Positions 21,259 to 33,754 of a stretch of 64,000 nt of DNA are shown here, piece by piece. Under the pieces are notes generated by a model that was given only the letters and a program-made list of their open reading frames with translations, searched no databases and was not told where the DNA came from. The stretch is from NCBI RefSeq assembly GCF_016859285.1, contig NC_053408.1, forward strand, positions 5,172,213 through 5,236,212, given 5' to 3'. A program made the translations under genes and the position numbers. This DNA is from Xiphias gladius. Lineage: Eukaryota > Chordata > Actinopteri > Istiophoriformes > Xiphiidae. Positions within the stretch are counted from its first letter, which is position 1. The number at the start of each line of letters is the position of its first letter.

Positions 21259-24200
21259 GCTGTCTGTCCATAGCGTACGAACAGAGAAAGAAAAGAAAGA
21301 CAGTTCTCATGAATTCTGCTTCTAGTTGTTTCTGTTTTTAGCTCACTTTAATTTTCTCAACTGTGTTGCGACTGGCTCACTTGAGCCGTCATAACATCGC
21401 CACCTGCTCCGTATCCTTCCGTTTGTGCTCCGCTTCGCTGCCGCCTCGTCGCCTCAGGCTGGATCCCGGTGGCCTGGCCGAGCAGAACGGAATCAAGATG
21501 GGGGACCAGATCCTGGCCGCCAACGGAGTGGGCTTCGAGGACATCAGCCACAGCGGCGCCGTGGAGGCGCTGAAGAGCCACACGCACGTCATGTTGACCA
21601 TCAAGGTGAGAACGACGGGGCACCACCCCCACGGCCCTCTCCGGTGCAGAATGCAACAACTGTCGGTCCCTGAATTCGCAGCAGGCGACACGGGAAAACC
21701 CGCTGAGCCCCCGAAAGTCCTGGAAGGATTTTCAGTGGTGTTTCAAGGGCGAGGAACCCGGTGGATGCGGCGGAGCTAAAAAGGGCAGAGAAATTGAAGA
21801 AGTGTGTTCAAAACGCGCTGTGTGTGATCTTTAACTGTCACGTTTGATTTGGCCTTTAAACGGAACAAATTCCAGCTTCCGGGACACATTCGCGTGTTGC
21901 CTAAAGAAACAGATCGTCCTTTGGCCAGCTGTTTCTTTAAATGGTGATTGGTTAGAAATCCTAATTAACATACACTGTTTTCCAGGGTGTAAAAACTTTC
22001 CAGTCGATCCAAGGTGAACAATCCTGTTGGTGCGGTGTTAAATTCTCAGGGGTCACGTGAGTGTCGTGGACGGTCCGTTAACAAGACGCACGAGTCAGTG
22101 GAAGTACATTAGTCTCAGTTGAAATCGGTGTTAACGGCAAACTGAAGCGGCCGCATCGCCTTCCGTGAGGACTCTGTCATCACGAGGCGCGTCGGCTCTT
22201 CCGCTGCTGCCTCGATTAAAAAAGACCCGACGTGCGTTCACTCGCTGACCTGCCCCCCCCCCCGCCTGTCATCTTTAACTCTAACCGAACACGGACCACA
22301 CGAGTCGCGTGGCCACAGAGCGGCTGCAACGGCGGCTGTGCGCGTGTGTGTGTGCGCGCGGCAGGGCTGACAGCTGGCACGCAGTCGTAATATTCCTCGC
22401 TCGCTTTACTCGTCGGAGCTTGGGTTTCGCGCTGTGGAAAAAAAAAAACCCCCGCCGGATCGTGTGCATTATTCACCAGGCGGCCGGGATCAGGTGCCGA
22501 TCCAAGCACACGGAGTCTGCGTTTCTGCGCCAGTCTGGTTTCGGGATCCCTCGCTAGCCTTCCCAACCATCAAAGGTTATCAGAAAGTCCAGAACGGAGA
22601 CGTGCTCCCCTTTGACGCGGAGGAGGTGTACGCTCTTGGGTCTCTGTGTGGTTCTGGGGCAGCGACCCCCCCCCACCCCCAATAAAAGTTCCAAGGCCTC
22701 TGCTGTATCTCATTTGCGCATGTGTCTGCCTCATCCTCACAGGAAGCAGGACGATACCCTGCTTATAAGGAGATGGTGGCAGAATACATGTGGCTCAACA
22801 AGCGTATGTATCTGTTTGTTTGTCTATAATCTAGAAAGCTCCAATCTCCAGTTCGCTTTATACAAGTGTGAATCTTTCTGTCTTCCCCGATATTAGATAA
22901 CCTTGAGTTAAATTTTTTTTTTTTTTTTTTCTTCTTCCTTCCCCAGTGGCCAACGGCGCTCGGAAATCCTCCTCCCAGGGCTCGGACTCCAACTCCTCAG
23001 CGTCCTCTCTGTCGTCTGGGACCCCAGTCAGCTCTCTGAGCGGCCTGTCCCAGGTCATGTTCCCCCCCAGCCTGCCGTGTGGCTCAGACATGGTGGACGT
23101 CTGCATCTCCACCGAGGACCAGAGGTCAGGGTCGTCTCCTGTCTTCCCATTTCTTATTGTAGACCCGAACGAAACTGATTTTTTACATAACGTTTCACTT
23201 AACCTGAGCTTTTTAAATCGTCCAAAGCAACAGGCGTAAACGTACGGGCCGCACCAGACCCCATCACTGCAGTTTTTCTGTCCAGGTCCGAGTCCGAGCG
23301 AACCGAGTCTGCCATCCAGACGGACCTGCCGTCCCGCAGGACGGGTGCAGACACCACGCGCAGCCTGGGACCCACCACTCTGCTCGGAGACACGGCGATT
23401 CGCGGGGAGGACGGCAGGGCCAGGAAAGAGTTGCCGGGGACAGCCATGCTGCTGGCCCTCAGCAGGCCCAGCCGACCAATCAGCCGGTCGCAGAGCCAGG
23501 TCACCGTGGCAGGTGAGGCAGGACATTTCATGAAAAAAACGTGGAGCAGCTGAAGCGCAATGATTGACCCGCCGTTGCTGTCGCACCATAGAGGTCAAGC
23601 AGAAGAAAGAGAAGAAGCGGAAAGGGAAGGACCCAGAGGTGAAGAGCACCCTGCAGCGCTCCAAGACCCTCGTTGACTTGCTGTTCAAGGGTGGACGCAA
23701 GAGAGACACTTCCAGGGGGCGCTCCAAGTCCCCGTCCTCAGAAGGGGCTGGCAAAGGTAGATGGTTTTTCTTTTGTGTGTGTGTGTGTGTGTGTCCTCCA
23801 ACGAAATCTTCTCCAATGAGAGGTTGCAAAATTCCTAAAGATGAGCATTTTGGCAGAAAACTAGCCGATTTTAAAACACTACAAATGATGTGCCGTAAAG
23901 AATAAAACACAAAAACGGACGAGGGACAGCTCACCGGAAGGACGTCAAGTAAACAAAACGCAAGGCAGGATTTTGAGACGCTAGAAGCAACATTTCTCAT
24001 TACATTGAAGGATAAGGCAGGACAGGACAGGCCCAAAGCCAGCAACGTTTCAGTCTGTGTCTCGGTACCTTCTGACCTCCTTCCCCGTCCGTGGCTCTCA
24101 GCCCCAGACCGTTTCAGTCCTACTGAAGATGTGACTCTTAAACAGGTCACAGATACATACACAGGTATATGTATTAGTGTCAGTCATGCCCCAAAGCAGC

Positions 24201-27200
24201 CGGGCGGGTTCCTCAAACAGGAGTAAATAGTGCACTTGTCAGATGCGGACTGGCACAAGTTCGGGGCTCTGGCGAGTGTTTACGGTAAGTGGGACAGAGC
24301 CAGACTAGATTACGGTTTTTCCGTGGTTCGCGGTAATGAGGGGACCGTGTCACCCACTGCACCAGTGTGGCTCCCTGAGGTGTCCCTGAGGAACGAGATG
24401 TAATATCAGGCTCTGGGTGCACAGGCTGAACTTGTTAGTTGGATCAACTCGGTCTTTTCATGCGGCCTGTGGACAACAAGAAAAACGTAGAAAGCACTGA
24501 CATTAATATTATATCAACACCTACAGTCAGTGGACTTGGGGGGGTTATTGTGCGTTAGATCATACTCTGCTTGACCTGGCACTGATTCTACCGGCACCGT
24601 CCTGCTGTCGCTTCCAGAGGCACGACGGCGCAGCGCGACGCCGAATGCCGAGATGCTCGGGGCGGTGGAGGACATGGCCCGTAGGCTGCTGACCGAGGAG
24701 GAGGTGGCCGCCGTGATGAAGACGTGCCGACGGGTAAGGAGCTCCGCCTCTCAGCCGCGGGTGCACTCGCCTTTTTCCCCCGTTCACAGTGTTTATGAAC
24801 ATTTCACACATCAGCTGTGGGTTGAAGTCAGCCCCCGGGTCTTTACCGACCGGATGCTTGTCGCACTTGCAGTACGTAGCGGAGCGGTCGGTGGAGAGCC
24901 TGATTCGCCGCCTGCTGGCCCTGCTGGACCGGCCCGAAAAGCTGCTGCTGCTGAGGGAGGTCAGGTAAGAGCGACACAAGAAGGGGACGAGCACGGGCTG
25001 TTCGGCATCAAGGTCAGCCGTGACCTGACATGGGCGGTGGTTCCATCCGTCGACTTGATACCGCGGCTGAAATGTCGAATATATGCATATAAGCAGGCGT
25101 TTACATCTCCGGCATGTGGATTTTCGTTATGCCCGTGTGTGTGAGAGATGGCTGAACTCGTTTTCTCACACACACAAAAAAAAAAATCAAGATTTTAAGC
25201 CTCCACGCGATCGGCCAATGTGTAAATCCAGCCCAGAGAAACGTTGGTATTAAAATACGGCCGGACGGGGATGAAGGGTTTTTCAGGATAATGGTCTTAA
25301 ATCCAAATGTTTCACAACGAAACACTGAAGATAAATTAAAACTCTATGTGTGAAAAACAATTCCTCACTGTGGGTTTTGTTTTTTGTTTTTTTTCTCTCC
25401 CTGTTATTTCCCAGAATGCTGCTGCCTCCTTCTGACCTGTGTGTGTTCAATAACACGGTGACTCCCATTGAAGGCGAGGCCTACGATATCCTCAAGTATC
25501 GTTCCGGTGCGTATGATACTGATGCTGAATTTTGTCCCAGTACCTGGGCTGAACTTGTTGCAGCAACGTAGCAGTTTTTTTTGTTGTTGTCAGTTGCTTT
25601 GGCAGAGTCGTTAGACTGGAATGAAACCGTGATTCTCAAAAACACGGAGATTGTCAAATCTACAGTTCATTTTCTGACATTACACACAGTTCCTGTTGCT
25701 TTCTTACAAAAGTAGAGTCATGTTCAGTTAAACAACCCGACGCTGCAGCCGTTCGGTTTTTAAACATGAGTTACAAAATGTTGTGCTGCACAGTTTAAAG
25801 CTCTGTGGTTATTTTCCCCCGAATGTCTTGAGAGCTGCAGCCGTTTTTCCAGAAAATGTGCTTTACCAACTGAGAAACTGAAGCGCTCAACACAAACCAC
25901 ATACTCACCGGACACACGCTTCCTGACCTGGGAATCGGCTTCCCTCTCATCTTTTGTATTTCAGTCCGGACCCCTCCTCTTCGCTCTCCCACATCCGGTC
26001 GAGCACCCAAACGGCGCCTCATCACTCCCATCCCAGGTCGGTGCCCTTCACCCGCACTACAGCATTAGTCTCCGAGGTCTAATCCCCCCTCGCTTTGAAA
26101 GCTGGTTCGGATCCTTTGAAACACTGGTGTTTTCCTGCAGTAGCTTTTTGTTTTTGTTTTTTTTCTTTGGGAGATACTCTTGATGACCTGTTCAAGAAAA
26201 GGAAAAATACATGTAAAAATTGGCACGACAAGAATACAAATACTCTGACAAGTGAAGTTAAATTTATGGGATGCTAAGTCAAAATTATTTTCATGTCACG
26301 TCAGTTTCTTCGTCTGGTTAATTTTCAACTGCAGTCAGATACTGGGCCGAAATTTCGACTTATCTGATCATTTTGACCGACAGGGACTACTTTTATTTTG
26401 ACCGTGCCCAACTTTCCATCTGTGTTTTTTTTTTTTTTTTTCCTTTTCCTGTCATTGATTGGCTTCCGTATTCTCTTACACCACAGCCTGAGCTAAAAGT
26501 GCAGAGAACATGGGAAGAAAAAAACAAACAAACAAAGATGCTGAGGCAACATGTCTTTTCCATCCAGATTACAGGGGAGGCTTCCAGCTCCACAGTGCTG
26601 AGGAGGTGGAGAAGGAGAGCCACCTACTGGAGGAGCTGGAGAAGCTCAGTCTGTCCGGACCCCGGGGGTCCATGGAGAGGCCCCTCACCTCCAGGTCCTT
26701 CACCCCGCTGCTGGACATACCGGTGGACGGATATAACACAGATTCCAGAGACCTCGGGCCCCCCTCTGCCAGTCCCGCGCTCCCCAACTGGCTCCTGGCC
26801 CGCAACAGCGACTCCCGCCCTCCTCTCCGAACAGACATCGGCACCATTCGCTCCGTGCACTTTGACGAGGTGTCGCTGCACTCGACGTCAGACAAGGCGG
26901 ACACGGAGAGAGGACGGCCCCCGTTCAGAAACGGCCACTCTCGAGGCGGAAAGGAGATAAGTGGAGACGGGAGTGACGAAACCGTGTTCACGCTGCAGCG
27001 TGCTGCTCGCAGGAGTCGGCCTTTGTTGTCGCAGGTGTTCGGCTCGGGTCCAGATCCTCAAGTCGGGAGGGACCAGATGAACGGCCGCCAGGCGTCCTCC
27101 GAGAACGGACTCGACGGCTCCGACCCCGAGCAGGAGCACGAGCTCAAAACTGTCAGCATCTCCAAGACCAAACAGTCCCTGGGTAAATGTGTTGAGTCAG

Positions 27201-29021
27201 GTCTGATTTAATGTCTCAGATTATAAATGGAACAATTGGTGGTCGTTTTAAAACCCAGCTACGTCTCGAGGTATTTAAGAGGCAGATGGTTTCTGTTTTA
27301 TTTGTCCAGATTTTGAGATGTTCAGCTCCAAGATTTGTGGTGTTCAAAGCTTTGAACATTAGATTAAACATATCAACAGCAACACGTCTTCCCCAAAGCG
27401 GCGTCCTGATTATTAGGGGCAGTCCACGGGACATGCTGAACAGTTTTCCCAGGAGCTACTCTACAACGAGGGAGTAGAGCCAACTGTTTAAAACCTGTTC
27501 ACATTTTGAGGTCTGGGTTGTTACAATACAGGGACACTGTTACTGGAAAGTCAGTTTTTTTTGCACCACAAATGAAACTGGTGGCATAAAACTCAAAAGG
27601 CCAAGGAGACGCGTATCTCAAAACGTGGGCAAATCCAACCAAAAGTATCTACGTGACAGTGTCAGTCAAAACCGAACATTATCTTTGTAAAGGTAGAACT
27701 GATGGCCGAGCTGTTGCACTCGATTTTACAGGTGTACCTAATGAAGTGGCCACCGAGCGGGTCGGTACCAGACCTTGACAACAGGACCTCAGCAGCATCT
27801 AGATTTATATAGTTTATTTGTAAACCATCTTCCCTCTTTAATATTCCTCCACTGCAGCGTTCTTCAGATGCTAACTTAAAAAATACATGTCGTACCCCTG
27901 TAAACATACATGTGCTCACATCACAATCCATGCTGCTAAATACTGGCTGCACATTTCTTTGCCTGTTTTTTTTAACTGAACAGTTACGTCATTTCTGACT
28001 AGTTGACCACTGGGTGACTAGTACAACTTGTCTGCTACTTGGGACTCACCTGGTTACTCAAGGCACACAAATATAAAATCTATACATTACTGAGTCCCCC
28101 CCCCCCCCCCCCCCGTTGTGCTGCAGGCATCAGTATATCTGGAGGGATGGAGTCGAAGATTCAGCCGGTGGTGAAGATCGAGAAGATCTTTCCCGGAGGA
28201 GCCGCCTCCACCTGTGAAGTGCTCAAGGTAAAGTCAGTGACCAGGGTTTCTGCAGGGTTCACAAAGTAAAATTAAGACCTTATTAATAGCAACAGAGAAT
28301 AGAATTTAGTACCCGTTTCATGATCATATTGTCCAAAGCTTGAAAATATAATGAATTATTGTTACTATCACATTTTTCATTACTTCCCAGCAGTGTACAA
28401 CAATAATTCCTGATGATATAATGAATTAACTTAACATGGATAAGAAGCAGAGAATGGATGTATATAGATGTATAAATCAACTACAAATAATTAAGTTTTT
28501 GCCAGAATCGATATTTTTCCAATCATCAGATGATGAGCTTCCTAGCTGCTGTAGCAGTAGTAACGACCGTGTTTGTTACAGGTCCGATGGTGCTGATCGG
28601 AATCCACTGTCCCAACAAATCCCACTTTTAGTTTATAGGTGTATAACATCTCCAGATGGCCCACAATCGGATATAAAAAAAATGTTTTATAACTAACATC
28701 GCTGCCTTTGGCAAGCAAGAGTAAATATTTAAGACTTTCGTGAATAACCTTGAGACTTTTTAACACCTTTTTGAAGCCTTTGAGGAAACTAAATTCAATT
28801 CTTTTCAAGACCTGCAGAGATACCATGCTGACAATTTGTGTTTTGTCGGACTTAAACCCTGCCTCTCGTGTCTCCAGGCTGGGTTTGAGTTGGTGTCCGT
28901 GGACGGCGTCTCCCTGCACGGAGTTACCCACCAGCACGCTGTCGACATCATCCGAAAAGCCTTCAGCAACAAGGCCAGAGACCCCATGCTGTTTGTGGTC
29001 AAAGTCCCCAAAAACATTTAA
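18586..29021 (+). CDS. pdzd7: PDZ domain-containing protein 7
   Basis: Coding exons: 18586-18748, 19833-19970, 20084-20258, 20358-20534, 21458-21605, 22743-22803, 22947-23124, 23286-23512, 23592-23756, (24243-24284 probable cassette), 24618-24733, 24873-24964, 25415-25506, 25965-26036, 26568-27182, 28127-28227 and 28878-29021. Without the cassette they sum to 2664 nt (887 aa). The conserved N-terminal phrase [14 protein letters not shown] identifies the gene. PDZ1 is at about 64-145 ([15 protein letters not shown]), PDZ2 at about 186-267 ([20 protein letters not shown]). [11 protein letters not shown] appears here as [12 protein letters not shown] harmonin-like helical domain is at about 480-547 ([20 protein letters not shown]). 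[10 protein letters not shown], a Pro/Ser-rich exon of 615 nt, and PDZ3 at about 807-887 ([20 protein letters not shown]) follow. PDZD7 scaffolds the ankle-link complex of hair-cell stereocilia with usherin, ADGRV1 and whirlin. The fish protein stops right after PDZ3, whereas the human protein has a further Pro-rich tail. The start at 18586 is the first in-frame ATG of its exon; a longer N-terminus by splicing 18288 to 18504 is possible. Probably pdzd7a of the two teleost copies, but unproven. Confidence 0.93.
19257..19320. repeat. (TG)n microsatellite
   Basis: About 31 TG units in intron 1 of pdzd7. Confidence 0.95.
20687..21052. repeat. GGCTGCAAC dispersed repeat, copy 1
   Basis: Starts GGCTGCAACCAATGATTG, contains several ATCGATTAATC phrases, and ends TCAATCGACTAATCGGTTAA. 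This belongs to a high-copy teleost family, probably a non-autonomous DNA transposon with inverted ends. It lies in the pdzd7 intron that splits the PDZ2 coding sequence. Confidence 0.7.
21217..21256. repeat. (CA)n microsatellite
   Basis: About 20 CA units in a pdzd7 intron. Confidence 0.95.
24243..24284 (+). CDS. pdzd7: Probable 42-nt cassette exon of pdzd7
   Basis: A candidate exon between the exons ending at 23756 and starting at 24618. It has an acceptor (CACTTGTCAG), a strong donor (ACG|GTAAGT) and phase 1 on both sides, matching its neighbours. It would add 14 residues ([14 protein letters not shown]) before the harmonin-like domain without shifting the frame. The flanks splice in frame without it too. 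Confidence 0.5.
28101..28114 (+). repeat. Poly-C tract before a pdzd7 PDZ3 acceptor
   Basis: Part of a run of about 19 C residues (28096-28114) that serves as most of the polypyrimidine tract of the exon starting at 28127. Confidence 0.7.
28238..28826 (+). repeat. CTGCAG-ended dispersed repeat in the last pdzd7 intron
   Basis: Starts GGGTTTCTGCAGGGTTCAC plus AAAATTAAGACCTTATT and ends TTCAATTCTTTTCAAGACC then TGCAGAGATACC. The phrases match my memory of a common fish repeat built of degenerate AAGACCTTTTAA-like stretches. It nearly fills the 650-nt intron. A reversed relative lies at 51850-52425. Confidence 0.65.
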
Positions 29022-29927
29022 GGGGAAGTCTGAGACGCTCATCGGGAATTGAGATAAATGCCTCTGGGATTTAACACGGAGACGGGAAAACTTGAACACA
29101 CACACACCCCTGAAACGCACTGCTGAGCTCTTTGGTCAGGTATGTGTGTTTTTGTTTTTTTGTTGTTTTTTTTTGCCATTCATGTTAAAGTCAGGAATGA
29201 TGACATGGACACTGGTGACTGTTGAGCAACTTTTTGAGCTGAAAAAAAAACAAAAAACAAAATGGACTGAGGCAGCAGGTCAAGGGCCTCCAGGAAGGTT
29301 AAGCAAACGAAGACAATGAACGTACGAGAGGATGCAAACACAGATGTAGCAAAAGAGATTTTCCACAAAGCCCGAATCGTGAACAAGTGATGCTCCTGAT
29401 GCCTTAATATATCGCTTCATCACAACCCTGGAGCCAATTCCTGTCGAGAACACGGTTTTCTTTTTACATTTTATATTGTATTGATATCCATCAGTGCATA
29501 AAACTCTCAAAAATACGTAAGTAGATGTGTCATGGATCAGCAGCGTCTGTCTGTGCTCCTAAATTTTTAAATATGCGGGATGACAAACTGTGACCTGGTG
29601 CCTTTCAGAAACCCTGTGGACTGAGCGTGTAAAAAGGTCTCAACTCCATGTTGCTCAAACGGACTTGAAATCTGATTTTTGACCTGCAGAAGGCAGACGT
29701 GAGCCGTTCAGAAACATTTCTGCTCCGGGCAGCAGGTAACGAAGAAAGTGTTGAGCGGCCCGGTATAAATCGCACCAGGGCACAGACCTTAAGACGCTGT
29801 CTAAATGTGGAGGGGATGAGTGCTGTAGAGTAAATAATCCAGGTGGCCATTGGAGAGAACTACAAGCCAGATGAAACTGATACTTGTCGGGTGAACACTG
29901 GAGTTTAACTCAACGTACACCTGAAAA

Positions 29928-29933
29928 AATAAA
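29928..29933 (+). promoter_or_regulatory. Candidate pdzd7 polyadenylation signal
   Basis: AATAAA in the A-rich run CTGAAAAAATAAAACC, about 0.9 kb after the pdzd7 stop. Confidence 0.45.
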
Positions 29934-32442
29934 ACCTAAGACTCAAGTTTACAAAGACACATTATGATTTTGCATGATAAGTGCATATAATTAGGTGCAA
30001 TAATACAAATAAGGGGGGGAAATACTACGACCAGGACTTGGGAAGAAGCTGTATTGAGTTGAACCAATCTCCACGTACCACAGACAGCTATTAAATTTAG
30101 TCTTTTTTTTTTTTTTTAATTAAAAACATAGTAGGTTTGTTCAAGAAATGTACAGCATGAAAATATACATTTAATGTCTTCATACAAATACTGTGGAATA
30201 CAAAATTATACTGAGGAACCAGAACAAACATCCACACAAACATTAATATACAAGCATTGTATCTGTACTGTAGGAGCAAAATATAACGTTTGCGAGAGTT
30301 ACCTATTCACAGTGGCTATGTTTGGTTTTTTTCTTCCTTTTTTTTGTTTTTGAGAAAACTCTACACGGTTTGTCAGGGTTATTTACAGCGGATAATTAAT
30401 CAGCAGTGGTAGAAGAACAAAAAGTGCCCCCTTGTAGTACAGGGAAGTAAATACACATGAATCAGAGTCATGTCATGGTCCAAGCAGTTTGATTTAAAAA
30501 AAAAAAAAAAAAAAAAATTTTAACGTCACAGCACCCGTCGTTCAGTGCACGATTTCCCTATGTAGCTAATCTTAGTCACACAGTAATCAATCTTACCACC
30601 TCTTGGCGAGAGTAGGACTGAAGCATTTTCCCTAATTATCAGATAAAGAGCCGACGTGGGCGCGCTTCAGTATTAATTGTACGTTTCTGTCTTTACTGGA
30701 AAAGTAGATTGATTTTTAAATATAGTTTTGGCCTTAGGCAGGCATGTCACCAGGACTGAATTTAAAACATTAGGAGTGTGCGATATGAGGTGGGACTGTA
30801 TGCCACGAGATGAGATTTTAATCATACCGTTTACACCGTGGTTGTTATCCCTTCAATATCTCTGGGTGTACTGGGCCAGTGTGGACTCCGTTGTAAATCA
30901 ATGAGCAGGACTGCTTTTCTGGCAGTGTACAAAACACACACACAAATCTTCTTTGTCCATGTCTTTAGTCCAAAAAACGAATCTTAAATCTTGTTTCGTG
31001 AGGACTCGCAACACCGTTCATCACTCCCTTTTGATAGTTTACTTCATTATGGCAGGAAAAGCACATTTGAAGCCCAAATAGGCTCTCGTCAGACACTGTA
31101 CCTGATAAAAAGAAAATTCGGGCTCAAAAAATTTTACTTTTCCTAATTTCCTAAAGCTTTTCTCAATAGGCCTTTTTCACAAAAGCCATTTTAACATGTT
31201 GCAGTAGGAAAAGCACAGATGTAAATATCATTTAGCTGCTTTGGTTTTTAGGGTCCTGGGATGTGTCCATAAATCACTCCCTCATTCAGTTCTCCCCATA
31301 TAAACAGACACTCAGTAGTTTACTGTATAGTAAGCAGTAAAATGAGACTGTGTATCATCATTTTGTGTGATAATGAGGGGCATTTCCTTCCACCTGTTTT
31401 CAATTTTTGCATAGAAAAAAGGGGAAATGCTCAAAATTATTTAAAAAAAAAAAAAATTCAGCAAATTTTTTTATGCCTGGCTGAGGTGGAAAAGTTGGTG
31501 CATCTATAAAAAGGAAAAAAAGCGACAAAGTGCAATAGAAACAGACTTTGCGAATAAATCTTCGCGTACCTGAAGCGTGTGACTTAAACGAAACCATCAG
31601 GTTTGTGTAGAGCGACAATGGGACTGTTATGTTCCTTAAATACATCATGTCTCTCAATGAACAGCTCCTAATATTTGCTTAACAGCAGTGGATGGAAACT
31701 TGCATTAATTTGCAATTATTTTTGCCCAATCTCTTTAAAATTTGGTTAAAACTTGTGCTACCTTTGAACGGAAACCCACCTGCTGACAGTTGTAGCGTGC
31801 TCATTTTGCATTGATAAAATGCATTGAACTGTGCTGTGGGATTGTTAGCCGTTGGCACGGACATTACTGTCTTTGTTACATGGCTGGATATTTTGGAGGG
31901 CACCAGAGCCGCCTTCGGGTCATATCGTTAAAACTGTAATTACAAGCAGCCGAGCGGGAGAAATCGTCGACTCCCGCCTCCGACTTGTTACTCGGAGTCA
32001 GAGAGATCAGGAATTTCTGACGACGACGTCGATATCTCGCACTTGGTGAAAAGAGCAGACCTGTCGGCAGAGTGGCTGCAAATGCACCACCGCCAGCAGT
32101 GATTTCAAAAATAAAATCCAGCAGTAACACTAACGCAACCATTCAGCTAATTTTTTTAGAAGATACACGTTGTTTGTATCTGGTTTCACTTGTAACAAAC
32201 TGCATAACTAAGGGGGCTTAATTTAGGCTTGTTTTTCTCTGGTGTGACCACAAGGGGAACACTAGAGCTGAAACCTGGGAATAATGCATGAACACTCCCG
32301 TGTCGGAGTAACAGGTGTTTTTGCCTGCTCTTCCCATTCTGCCCACGCTGTGTCGATGTGGTGCACACGAGTACATGCTGATGGGGACACCTGAGTAGAG
32401 CTGTCGTTAACGTTATTAGTAACCTGCTGTGAAAAAGGCCTA

Positions 32443-32448
32443 TTTATT
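32443..32448 (-). promoter_or_regulatory. Candidate lzts2 polyadenylation signal
   Basis: AATAAA on the - strand about 1.3 kb after the lzts2 stop. Other usable signals further along cannot be excluded. Confidence 0.3.
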
Positions 32449-33459
32449 TTACAGAACATTTGCTATGTCACGACAAACATTTTAACACGTTATAAAATGA
32501 CTCTCTCTTCCATTACAGAAGTTTTTATCTCTAATCGCCCACTCCTAAACTTAAGGGAAAGGGATGTAACCGAATCCTCTGATGTCTGACGACGGCTTGT
32601 CAAAGCTTGTTTTGTTTTTTTTAAAGGTGACTCAGACCTGCAAGAGAAAAGCTGACATGTGCACTGGATGCCAGGTGTTATGGTAGTATTTGTTCCAGGT
32701 GTGTTACTCTGTTTAATTACATTAGACTGTACAGATGTTCTTGATGCTATTTCTGCCTGCCCCCCCCGGTATTAATTTGGCGCAAAGTGTCCAGGATGTG
32801 AGAGAACATTTTAAACTTTGTTTTGCTCAAACTGGACTTAATATTAGAGTAAATAAGCTTCTAATTCTGTGTGTTCACACAGTTACAAAAACATCAAATC
32901 TGTGCCGTATATGGTTGGAAAATTATTGTTTTGGGGGTTTTGGTGTTTGTCCAAACTTAATCCTTCTTGCTACTCCTGTGAAAAGGAAGAAGACATATTT
33001 TAGAAACATCTGCTGTTTACGTCTTGGTCAGTTTACATGAACGCTTGTAGCTCTGAGGGGAAAAAAAACAAAAAAAAAAACGTAATTCTTTCCACATCAC
33101 TCAGAGTGAAGCCAACGTCATTAGCACCTCGATCTGATTCACTGACTTTTATAACACGCCGAATATGTGGGATCCCACGTTCACTGTCATTTGACAACAG
33201 TGTGGGCTCCATCTAAATTATCAGTACTAATGAGAGCTGACTGTTAACACGGCGTGGGAGCAGTGCTAAACCCAGCAGGGGAGGTGGAGTCAGCATCAAT
33301 ACCGGAGGAGGATGGTGTAAAGGTTGGTGAAGTTACTCATACACAAAAATCTCCCACAATACTAAACTCAAACTGTGGAAAAAAAAAGGGCCGGGACACT
33401 GATGTCTAGCTAGTGCAAACACTAACGCAGACATAAACGGAGGGGCAGAGGACTGAGGT

Positions 33460-33507
33460 GGCCTACTAAGGACTAAGAGTTAGTCCTTAGTAGGCCGACT
33501 AACTCTT
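33460..33507. repeat. Two overlapping inverted repeats in the lzts2 3' UTR
   Basis: Arms 33460-33476 (GGCCTACTAAGGACTAA) and 33480-33496 are perfect 17-bp reverse complements around a 3-nt loop (GAG). A second pair, AAGAGTTAGTC at 33475-33485 and its exact complement at 33497-33507, shares sequence with the first. Only one hairpin can form at a time. The element lies about 250 nt after the lzts2 stop. Confidence 0.85.
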
Positions 33508-33754
33508 TAAAGTGGGAGCCCCCGGAGAACAGACCGAGGCAGAGCTCAAGTGTGGCTGATCTTTTTCTTTTTTTCTTTCTTTTTTTACACTGCAGATGAT
33601 TTTTTTTCCCATTTGTGATACCGATCTGCTGGTTTGTCATCTCAGCATCTCAGTGTTTCCATCTGGATGGCAAAAAGAGACCGGATCTGTGACATGTAGG
33701 TGAAAGAGATTTCGCTGACAGTAGTGCAAACCAAAAGATGGAGAGAAACAAGGG

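Larger units (their letters stand above)
29022..33754. other. Tail-to-tail region between pdzd7 and lzts2
   Basis: No coding exon seen. The left part is the pdzd7 3' UTR, with AATAAA at 29928-29933, about 0.9 kb after the stop codon. The right part must contain the lzts2 3' UTR on the - strand; the nearest AATAAA I noticed on that strand is at 32443-32448 (TTTATT on +), about 1.3 kb after the lzts2 stop. A-rich and T-rich runs occur near 30100-30120 and 30497-30520. Confidence 0.55.

Noticed and set aside
22858..24162. 434-codon open frame on the - strand
   Set aside because: It runs antisense through three pdzd7 exons and their introns. The sense exons match PDZD7 in order with proper splice sites; the antisense frame has low-complexity content and no known domain.
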